Below, in pieces: positions 58,003 to 64,000 of a stretch of 64,000 nucleotides of DNA. The stretch comes from Spinactinospora alkalitolerans (lineage in GTDB: Bacteria > Actinomycetota > Actinomycetes > Streptosporangiales > Streptosporangiaceae). The position numbers and the translations under genes are program-made. The notes under the pieces were generated by a model. It ran no database searches. It was not told the DNA's origin and worked only from the letters and a program-made list of their open reading frames with translations. The stretch is taken from positions 4,030,001 through 4,094,000 of the forward strand of contig NZ_JACCCC010000001.1 of assembly GCF_013408795.1 (NCBI RefSeq), written 5' to 3'. Each line of letters starts with the position of its first letter. Within the stretch, counting starts at the first letter, position 1.

Positions 58003-58809
58003 TCAGCGCCGATCCCGCAGGGCCGGGTGCGCCCCGGCGGTCACCAGGTCGGCCACGGCCCCGCGCGGGTTGCGCCCGATCACCAGGCTCTCCCCCACCA
58101 GGACCGCGTCGGCCCCGTATCCGGCGTAGGCCAGCAGGTCGTGCGGCCCGCGGACACCGGACTCGGCGATCCGGACCCGGTCGTCGGGGATCAGCGGAGC
58201 GAGCCGGGAGAAGGTGTCGCGGTCGACCTGGAGCGTCTTGAGGTCGCGCGCGTTGACGCCGATGACGGTGGCCCCGGCGTCCAGGGCGCGCTCGATCTCC
58301 TCCTCGGTGTGCACCTCCACCAGCGGGGTCAGGCCGAGCGACTCGGCGCGCTCCACCAGGGAGACCAGTGCGCCCTGCTCCAGTGCGGCGACGATCAGCA
58401 GCACCGCGTCGGCCCCGTGGACCCGCGCCTCCCACAACTGGTAGGCGCTGACCACGAAGTCCTTGCGCAGCAGCGGCGTCTCGACCGCGGCGCGCACGGC
58501 CGCGAGGTCGTCGAGGCTGCCGCCGAAGCGGCGCCGCTCGGTGAGGACGCTGATCAGGCAGGCGCCGCCAGCCGCGTAGTCGCGGGCGAGCTCGGCGGGG
58601 TCGGCGATCGCGGCCAGCGCGCCCTTGGACGGGCTGGAGCGCTTGACCTCGGCGATGACCTGGACGCCGGGGCTGCGCAGCGCCGCGGCGACGTCCTTGG
58701 GCCACGGCACCGTGGCGGCCTGCTCCTTGAGCCGCTCCAGAGGCGTGGCGGCCTGCCGATCGGCGAGATCGGCGCGTACTCCATCGAGAATCTCGTCGAG
58801 CACGCTCAC
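58003..58809 (-). CDS. trpC: Indole-3-glycerol phosphate synthase
   Basis: Cyclises carboxyphenylamino-deoxyribulose phosphate to indole-3-glycerol phosphate. 268-residue TIM barrel with catalytic [28 protein letters not shown] and [13 protein letters not shown], and the C-terminal phosphate site [10 protein letters not shown]. The GTG start has GGAGGGGG upstream. Heads the local trpC-trpB-trpA run. Confidence 0.97.
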   Translation of the reverse strand: MSVLDEILDGVRADLADRQAATPLERLKEQAATVPWPKDVAAALRSPGVQVIAEVKRSSPSKGALAAIADPAELARDYAAGGACLISVLTERRRFGGSLDDLAAVRAAVETPLLRKDFVVSAYQLWEARVHGADAVLLIVAALEQGALVSLVERAESLGLTPLVEVHTEEEIERALDAGATVIGVNARDLKTLQVDRDTFSRLAPLIPDDRVRIAESGVRGPHDLLAYAGYGADAVLVGESLVIGRNPRGAVADLVTAGAHPALRDRR

Positions 58810-59007
58810 GTGGGACTGCCCCCTCCATCATTTGCCGATTGCTTCAGCCGGTTGCGTCACGGGGTGCGGGCCGTGTGCACGGCCTGCCTCCTGTGCACCG
58901 ATCGTATCCACCCGCCGCGAGGCGCGGGGCACCGCCTCCGCCGACAGCGTGCCGGAGCGGGCGCCGACCCGCTGATCCGGCGCGGACCGCGGTCGGTCGG
59001 GACCGGA

Positions 59008-59442
59008 TCAGCCGGGCGCGAGGAAGGCCGCGAAGGGCAGGTTGCGCAGCAGCCAGAAGGCCAGGATCACGACGAGCAGCAGCCAGAGCCAGAAGGGGTG
59101 GGCCATCCCCAGTTGCCGGCGGGGCGGCCGGAACGAGCGGTAGAGCCAGGCGAAGTAGCTCACCGCCAGGATCGGCAGCATGGCCACCGTCAGGACGTTC
59201 ATCTGCAGCGCGCCGACGATGTCGAGGTTGGTCAGCGCGTGGATGCAGCGCATGGTGCCGCACCCGGGGCAGAACGTGCCCGTCACCATCAGCCACGGGC
59301 AGGTCGGGTAGTGGCCCGGCTCGTTGGGGTCCACGAAGTGGACCATGGCGGCCGCGGTGACGGCGGCCGCTCCCACCAGCAACGGCGCCACTGCGGGATG
59401 CAGGCGGCGCCGTTGCGGGGTGGAATCCGCCTCAGCGGTCAT
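59008..59442 (-). CDS. DUF2752 membrane protein
   Basis: 144 residues with three helices and the DUF2752 motif TCPWLMVTGTFCPGCGTMR, a cysteine-rich loop followed by a helix (ALTNLDIVGALQMN). Function unknown. Commonly found upstream of trpC in actinobacteria. Its ATG overlaps the preceding stop as TAATG, so it is coupled to the CD225-like gene. Confidence 0.88.
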   Translation of the reverse strand: MTAEADSTPQRRRLHPAVAPLLVGAAAVTAAAMVHFVDPNEPGHYPTCPWLMVTGTFCPGCGTMRCIHALTNLDIVGALQMNVLTVAMLPILAVSYFAWLYRSFRPPRRQLGMAHPFWLWLLLVVILAFWLLRNLPFAAFLAPG

Positions 59443-59843
59443 TAGTAGGTGCTGTAGGGGTCGGACGTCGCCGTGCCGATGCCGACGATCACCACGAAGA
59501 GGATGTAGAGCGCGACGACGACGAAACCGCCGATGGCGCCGATCAGCGTGAACATCTTGGCCTTCTTGGCCGAGTCCTCGGCGCCGGCGTAGTCCCCGAC
59601 GGTCCACTTGCTGTTGACCTGGGTGGCGAAGACGATGCCGACGATGCCCAGGGGCAGGCAGCAGAAGATGGTGGTGAGGATCGAGGGGATCAGCCAGTTG
59701 CTCGGCGGCTGGCCGCCCGGCTGCCCGCCGGGGTAGCCACCGCCGGGGTAGCCACCGCCCGGGTAGCCACCGCCCGGGTAGCCGCCGGGGGGCGGGCCGT
59801 AGCCACCGGGGTTCTGCGGGCCGGAAGGGGGACCGTAGCTCAT
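59442..59843 (-). CDS. CD225/dispanin-like membrane protein with GGYPG repeats
   Basis: 133 residues. A Gly/Pro/Tyr/Gln-rich N-terminus contains four tandem GGYPG units at about residues 19 to 38, encoded by near-identical 15-base repeats. Two helices follow, the first in the dispanin pattern (NWLIPSILTTIFCCLPLGIVGIV interrupted at CC, then FATQVNSKWTVGDYAGAEDS). Bacterial dispanins are small and their function is unclear. The ATG follows the family-typical MSYGPP start. Coupled to the DUF2752 gene. Confidence 0.87.
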   Translation of the reverse strand: MSYGPPSGPQNPGGYGPPPGGYPGGGYPGGGYPGGGYPGGQPGGQPPSNWLIPSILTTIFCCLPLGIVGIVFATQVNSKWTVGDYAGAEDSAKKAKMFTLIGAIGGFVVVALYILFVVIVGIGTATSDPYSTY

Positions 59844-60059
59844 GGTCGGTGTGTCTTTCCTGACGACGAAGAGATGAATTGCGCCGCGGACTTCGGTGAA
59901 ACAGCACCAACGGGGTTCACGGTTGGGAGCACGACTCCACAGGCGTCGCGGGCAGACCGAATCATGCCAGACTTTCGCGGCAATGCCGACATCGAACACG
60001 TGGAAACGCGCTGGCCGACGTAATAATCTACCCACGGCGCAGAGCCCGGCGGAGGCCCC

Positions 60060-60075
60060 GTAACAGAGCTGTTAC
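60060..60075. promoter_or_regulatory. 16-base palindrome upstream of the CD225-like gene
   Basis: GTAACAG and CTGTTAC flank two bases, in the gene-free 59844-60141 stretch. Could be an operator or the terminator stem of the HGxxPAAW gene. Nothing else is recognisable in that stretch. Confidence 0.4.
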
Positions 60076-60141
60076 CTGTAATTCCCGGAATCGCCCGAAA
60101 TCATCCTTGGCCGACTGCGGCCAGGTGAAGGTCCGGCGGAA

Positions 60142-60456
60142 TCACTTGGAGACCGCGGAGGCCACCTTCTCCTCGGCCTTGGCGACCTTCTCCTCCGCCT
60201 TCGCCTGCAGGGCCTCCCACTCCTCGCGCAGCATGGGCAGCGGGCGAGGGGTCTTGCGGCCGAGGCCGGCCTTCTTCATCACCCCGGCGACGGCCGCGCA
60301 GACGACGCTGGCGCCCAGGGCGACGGCCGTCCAGGTGATCAGGTCCCGGCCGAGGATGATGGCCACCCCGGCGACGCTCCAGATCACGATCCAGGAGATC
60401 GTCAGGAACCAGGCGGAGGGGGTGTTGCCGTGATCGTCGTGGTGTGCGTCGGCCAT
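60142..60456 (-). CDS. HGxxPAAW-motif small membrane protein
   Basis: 104 residues with the family motif as HGNTPSAW near residue 9, two membrane helices (TISWIVIWSVAGVAIILG, TAVALGASVVCAAVAGVM) and a charged C-terminal helix (LREEWEALQAKAEEKVAKA). Function unknown; regularly located between the Trp-associated membrane protein and trpC. AAGGAACG precedes the ATG. Only ten bases separate it from the upstream gene. Confidence 0.88.
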   Translation of the reverse strand: MADAHHDDHGNTPSAWFLTISWIVIWSVAGVAIILGRDLITWTAVALGASVVCAAVAGVMKKAGLGRKTPRPLPMLREEWEALQAKAEEKVAKAEEKVASAVSK

Positions 60457-60466
60457 CAACGTTCCT

Positions 60467-61144
60467 TCATGTCGTGTCTGCGTCGGTTCTCGACGGGGGT
60501 TCCGGCGGATCCGGACGAGCGGGATCCGCGGTGGGGTCGGCGCCGCTGTCCAGCGACCTCCACAGCTCGACCGGGTCGTCGGAGCGTGGTTTCGCCGCAC
60601 GGGAGGCGCCGTGGCGATCGTACCTGCTGCCCATGGCCGGCCAGGCGGCACCCCTGAGCACCGTGAACAGACCCACGGCCAGCAGCAGCAGGGCCCCGGC
60701 CGCGCCGGTCCACGGCCAGACCGCGTCCAGCGAGACGCCGGTGACGTCGCCGTCGGCGGTGGCCGTCTGAGCGGCCAGATCGGCCAGGTTCGCGGCCCGG
60801 GTGCCGCGCCAGATGTCGAGGAGGGCCGCCAGGCCGAACACGGCGATCAGGGCCCCGACCAGGCGGCGGGCCCAGCCTCGGGTGGCGGCGAGCGCGGCGA
60901 GCGCGGCCAGGCTCGCCCAGCCCAGGGCCGAGGCGGCCGGACTGACCTGCGCCGCCGCCAGCTCCACCGGGGCCGGTGCGAGCGGCTCGGGCAGCTCCAC
61001 CAGGCCGTTGGCCCAGGTCTGGCCGGTGGCGGCGAGCAGGCCCGCCGCTCCGGCGACGGTCAGCGCCAGGGTGAGCGCGTACTCCCTGCGGCGCGGTGCG
61101 GGAGACGGCGCCGGAGGCGCGTCCGCGGGGATGTCGGCGGTCAT
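60467..61144 (-). CDS. Trp biosynthesis-associated membrane protein
   Basis: 225 residues with four helices and the actinobacterial Trp-operon-associated family pattern: [63 protein letters not shown] with a final GSRYDR motif. The role is unknown; it is annotated from conserved proximity to trp genes. Its start overlaps the hisI stop in an ATGA. In other actinomycetes trpE lies directly upstream; here hisI does. Confidence 0.88.
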   Translation of the reverse strand: MTADIPADAPPAPSPAPRRREYALTLALTVAGAAGLLAATGQTWANGLVELPEPLAPAPVELAAAQVSPAASALGWASLAALAALAATRGWARRLVGALIAVFGLAALLDIWRGTRAANLADLAAQTATADGDVTGVSLDAVWPWTGAAGALLLLAVGLFTVLRGAAWPAMGSRYDRHGASRAAKPRSDDPVELWRSLDSGADPTADPARPDPPEPPSRTDADTT

Positions 61145-61527
61145 CGGGCGGTCTCGGCCGCCAGCGGCAGTTCGTCGGCGTCGAAGCAGGTGCGGGCGCC
61201 GGTGTGGCAGGCGACGCCGGTCTGGTCCACCTTGACCAGCAGGGTGTCGCCGTCGCAGTCCAGCGCGACCGAGACCACGCGCTGGACGTTGCCCGAGGTG
61301 GCGCCCTTGACCCAGTACTCGCGGCGGCTGCGCGACCAGTAGGTGGCGCAGCGGGTGGTCAGCGTCCGGCGCAGGGCCTCGTCGTCCATCCAGGCGAGCA
61401 TGAGCACCTCGCCGGTGTCGTGCTGCTGGACGATCGCCGGCACCAGGCCGTCGGCGTTGCGCTCGAGCCGCGCGGCGATGCCGGGATCCAGCGCCGGGGC
61501 CTTCCCCTCAGGAGGACTTACACTCAT
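61141..61527 (-). CDS. hisI: Phosphoribosyl-AMP cyclohydrolase
   Basis: Third step of histidine biosynthesis, opening the adenine ring of phosphoribosyl-AMP. The 128-residue monofunctional enzyme has [15 protein letters not shown], the metal-binding [20 protein letters not shown] with two cysteines, and HTGARTCF. The ATG at 61527 lies seven bases after TAGGCT without a ribosome binding site, so the mRNA is probably leaderless. Coupled to the Trp-associated membrane protein. Confidence 0.95.
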   Translation of the reverse strand: MSVSPPEGKAPALDPGIAARLERNADGLVPAIVQQHDTGEVLMLAWMDDEALRRTLTTRCATYWSRSRREYWVKGATSGNVQRVVSVALDCDGDTLLVKVDQTGVACHTGARTCFDADELPLAAETAR

Positions 61528-61534
61528 GCCGTCC

Positions 61535-61540
61535 AGCCTA
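61535..61540 (-). promoter_or_regulatory. Leaderless-type -10 of hisI
   Basis: Read leftwards TAGGCT, then seven bases, then ATG. Confidence 0.6.
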
Positions 61541-61627
61541 TGGCCGCATCGGGAGAGGCCGCGGCGGGGTCGGACCACGCGACTCCCGCGGACCTCAGTA
61601 AGGTCGTTATCCGGGGAGAGGAGGCAC

Positions 61628-62614
61628 GTGACCGCCCAGCGACTCGCCGCCGACCTGGCCGGCAAGCCGGCCGCGCTGACCGAGCTTGCCGATCACCTGG
61701 CCCGGCGCGACCCCTACGCGGCGCTGCCGTCGCTGATCGACGACGAGCCGGCCAACGTCGTGCTGCTGGGCATGGGGGCCTCGCGGCACGCCTGCGACGC
61801 GGCGGCGGCGCGCATGCGCAGCGCCGGCCTGGGGGCCACGGCCGAGTACGCCTCGGCGCACGGCTCCGTTCCCGGGGGCCCGGACACACTCGTGGTCGCG
61901 GTGTCGCTGGGTGAGGCCCAGCACGAGATCTGCGCGGCCCTGGACCGCTACGCCGGGGAGTCGGCGATCATCGTGCTGGCCGACGGCCCCGAATCCCCCG
62001 TCGCCCGCTACGCAGACGTCCTGGTGCCGCTGCTGGCGGGGCGCGAGGACAGCGGGCTGGCCTGCCGCGGCTACCAGCACGCCCTGGCGCTGCTGCTGCT
62101 GTTGGCGGGCCGGCTCGGCGCGGTCCCGGCCGGCGCGTCCGGCGAGGTCTCGGTGACGCTGCGCCGTGTCGCCAACGCAAGCGCCGACCTGCTGGAACGC
62201 GCGGACACGTGGGTGCCCCGGGCCGCCGCGCTGCTGAAGGGAACCGCCGGCCTGCACCTGGTGGCGCCGGCCGAACGGCTGGCCTCGGCCGGGCAGGCCG
62301 CGCTGGCGATCCGCCGCGGCCCGGTGCTCGCCGCGCACACCTGCGAGACCGGCGAGTGGTCCTACACCGACCGCTACCTCGCGGCGATCGAGGACTACCG
62401 CGCGGTGCTGTTCGCCGGTTCGCGCCATGACGAGCGCGTCGCCGAGCACCTGCTGCAGCTGAGCGGCTCGTTCCTGGCGGTCGGCGGCGACGTGGACGGC
62501 GCGGCGATGAGCCTGCGCTACCTCGGCGACACCGACCCCGACGTCAGCCTGCTCACCGAACCGCTGGTCGGTGAGCTGCTCGCCGCCCACTGGTGGGCCG
62601 GGCGTCCGGTGTAG
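61628..62614 (+). CDS. SIS-domain sugar-phosphate isomerase-like protein
   Basis: 328 residues with two SIS (sugar isomerase) halves like the isomerase part of Glm[22 protein letters not shown] near residue 40 and [20 protein letters not shown] near residue 215. Lacks the glutaminase domain. It could bind a phosphosugar as enzyme or sensor. GGAGAGGAGG lies upstream of the GTG. It is divergent from hisI. Confidence 0.83.
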   Translation: MTAQRLAADLAGKPAALTELADHLARRDPYAALPSLIDDEPANVVLLGMGASRHACDAAAARMRSAGLGATAEYASAHGSVPGGPDTLVVAVSLGEAQHEICAALDRYAGESAIIVLADGPESPVARYADVLVPLLAGREDSGLACRGYQHALALLLLLAGRLGAVPAGASGEVSVTLRRVANASADLLERADTWVPRAAALLKGTAGLHLVAPAERLASAGQAALAIRRGPVLAAHTCETGEWSYTDRYLAAIEDYRAVLFAGSRHDERVAEHLLQLSGSFLAVGGDVDGAAMSLRYLGDTDPDVSLLTEPLVGELLAAHWWAGRPV

Positions 62615-62716
62615 CGCGGCTTCGCCGGCCCGCACGTCTCTGTGGCGCCGGGCGGCCGCCCGCGTCCGGATGATCGCGGGCGGCCGCCGGGTGCCTCGGG
62701 CCCTCGGGGGCCGCGG

Positions 62717-64000
62717 TCAGTCCCGGCCGTACACGGCGACGCGCTCCAGGTGACCGCCGTAGTGCCACTGGGCGCCGCCGCTGTCGACGTTGCGGCCGGC
62801 CCACATGCCGTCCAGACCGGCGACATGGCCGAAGAAGGCCGGTGCGGCCGTGTCCGCGACCTTGGCGCCGTCGACGTACATCGACGTCCCGTCCCCGTCC
62901 ACGGCGAGGGCCACCGTGTGCCTCTCCCCGTCGGCCAGGGAGGGTGCCGCCTCCATCCTCGCCAGGTAGTCGCCGTCCACCCGCGCCTCGTAGTACGGCG
63001 TCCCCCTGTTGAGGGAGAGCGTCAGGTTGGTCGACGGCGCGGAGGTGTCCGAGGCCGACAGCAGGGCCGCGGCGGCGGGCGCCTCCGTGGTGCTGAACTC
63101 CACCCCGATCACGCCGCCGTCGAGACGCGCCACGCCGTCCAGCCGGTCCGTCAGATCGACACTGTCGTCGGCGCCGTCGAGGTCGCGCGCGATCGGCTCG
63201 TCGATCAGCGGGTCGCCGCCGACCGCCAGGACCTGGCTGCGCGCCGACAGTTCGGTGGCACCGGCGCTGACGTCGGCCGTCACGTCGTACTCACCGGTCC
63301 GCAGGTCCGCTGAAGGGGTCACCGTGAAGCCGACGGTCCGCGACCCGCCCGCCTCGATGGGCGCGACGTCCCTGCCGTCCGGGGCCGCGCTCCACCCCTC
63401 GGGCACGTCGAGGGCGACGTCGCCGGGGACGCTCGACCGGTGGCCGTGGTTGGTCACCGTCACGTCGACGGTGCCGGCCTCGCCGGCGGTCAGCCACCCC
63501 GGCGCGGCCGCCTCGGCCGCCAGCTTCGGACGGCCGGCGTCGGTCGGGCAGTCCTGCCCCAGCCAAGCCGCGTTGAACCGGACGAACGTCAGGTGCCGGT
63601 AGGGGCCGCGCTCGTAGAACAGGCCGAACGTGCCGTCCTTGAGCCGCACCATGGTGGAGTAGGCCGAAGGCCCCGGGTCGACCACCCGGGAGATCGGCCA
63701 GGTGCGGCCGTCGTTGCACGACATGCGCACGGTGAGGTTCTCCCGTGCCGTGGTGCTGGCGGTGTTGCTGAACAGCAGCCAGTGGGCTCGCGGGGTCGTC
63801 GGCGGGGCGTCTTCGTCGTAGCGCAGGATCGCGGCGTTGTTGGTCGGATCGATGAGCTCGTGATCGGGTTCGGGTTCGCTGTAGGTGAGGCCGCCGTCCT
63901 CGGAATAGGCGACCAGCCGGTGGGCGCCGCTGCCGGTGCGGCTGTTGAGCATCACCCGGCCGTCGGCAAGCTCGACGGTCTTGTTCTCGTCCATCAGCGG
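62717..64000 (-). CDS. Sialidase-like exoglycosidase with NEW3 and LamG domains (5' truncated by window)
   Basis: The frame is open to the window edge, so the N-terminus is missing; at least 427 residues are visible. It begins within a six-bladed sialidase fold with two Asp boxes (SEDGGLTYS and SCNDGRTWP) and ends the catalytic domain near SAYSTMVRLKDGTFGLFYERG, where a catalytic Tyr and Glu are expected. An NEW3-type beta domain follows (AGTVDVTVTNHGHRSSVPGD), then a LamG/concanavalin-like domain at the C-terminus (HTVALAVDGDGTSMYVDGAK). It is probably secreted and cleaves sialic acid from glycans. Confidence 0.9.
   Translation of the reverse strand, partial: PLMDENKTVELADGRVMLNSRTGSGAHRLVAYSEDGGLTYSEPEPDHELIDPTNNAAILRYDEDAPPTTPRAHWLLFSNTASTTARENLTVRMSCNDGRTWPISRVVDPGPSAYSTMVRLKDGTFGLFYERGPYRHLTFVRFNAAWLGQDCPTDAGRPKLAAEAAAPGWLTAGEAGTVDVTVTNHGHRSSVPGDVALDVPEGWSAAPDGRDVAPIEAGGSRTVGFTVTPSADLRTGEYDVTADVSAGATELSARSQVLAVGGDPLIDEPIARDLDGADDSVDLTDRLDGVARLDGGVIGVEFSTTEAPAAAALLSASDTSAPSTNLTLSLNRGTPYYEARVDGDYLARMEAAPSLADGERHTVALAVDGDGTSMYVDGAKVADTAAPAFFGHVAGLDGMWAGRNVDSGGAQWHYGGHLERVAVYGRD

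Noticed and set aside
59720-59790. Short tandem repeats suggesting a satellite or origin iterons
   Set aside because: They are 15-base codon repeats encoding GGYPG in the CD225-like protein.

Overview
The window comes from the chromosome of a high-GC actinomycete. Codon third positions are almost all G or C, and many genes start with GTG. Several genes have a TANNNT hexamer 6 to 8 bases before the start codon and no Shine-Dalgarno, which is the layout of actinobacterial leaderless mRNAs. Gene order resembles Mycobacterium tuberculosis Rv1606 to Rv1713 (hisI, trp genes, lgt, pyk, pdtaR, polA, rpsA, coaE, uvrB, pyrG, xerD, parA, scpAB, rluB, cmk, der). Protein flavour and interspersed genes suggest a filamentous actinomycete, perhaps Nocardiopsaceae. 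That placement is inference.

Positions 1 to 11.2 kb hold a minus-strand housekeeping block: pyrG, a Nudix ADP-ribose pyrophosphatase, xerD, a ParA ATPase, a small basic protein, scpA, scpB, an rluB-type pseudouridine synthase with a tandem-repeat tail, aroH-type chorismate mutase, tyrA, cmk and the first codons of a further gene (probably der). Positions 11.7 to 16.4 kb hold a metabolic and accessory set: HMG-CoA lyase family protein, gamma-glutamyltranspeptidase, a GNAT acetyltransferase and a DUF3060 lipoprotein.

Positions 16.5 to 26 kb hold DNA repair, translation and replication genes: uvrB with a truncated VOC/glyoxalase relic behind it, coaE, rpsA, arfB and polA. A toxin-antitoxin cassette with a frameshifted PIN toxin sits between coaE and rpsA. 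Positions 26 to 33.5 kb hold a PaaI-type thioesterase, a DUF554 membrane protein and a complete branched-chain amino-acid ABC transporter (livK on plus, livHMGF on minus). Its LivH carries an unusual secreted N-terminal domain.

Positions 33.7 to 41.4 kb hold the ANTAR regulator pdtaR, an atypical tRNA with anticodon CAA, and a LAGLIDADG homing-endonuclease-like gene with a textbook LexA (SOS) box just upstream. They continue with a DUF1266 protein, pyk, a DJ-1/PfpI protein, a toroid-fold protein, a DUF2784 protein and a small acidic protein. Positions 41.5 to 50 kb hold gltBD (glutamate synthase), whose large subunit carries an odd in-frame insertion, and a branched-polyamine-synthase-like protein.

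Positions 50 to 64 kb hold two paralogous single-pass membrane proteins, lgt, a DsbA-like thioredoxin, a MauE/DoxX protein, trpC-trpB-trpA, small membrane proteins, the Trp-associated membrane protein, hisI, a SIS-domain protein and a sialidase-like gene cut by the window edge. trpE is missing from its usual place between hisI and the Trp-associated membrane protein.

The most interesting non-routine signals are the atypical tRNA with its SOS-boxed LAGLIDADG gene, a dispersed intergenic repeat present three times in 64 kb, the low-complexity insertion inside gltB, the LivH fusion, and the recurrent leaderless promoter architecture.
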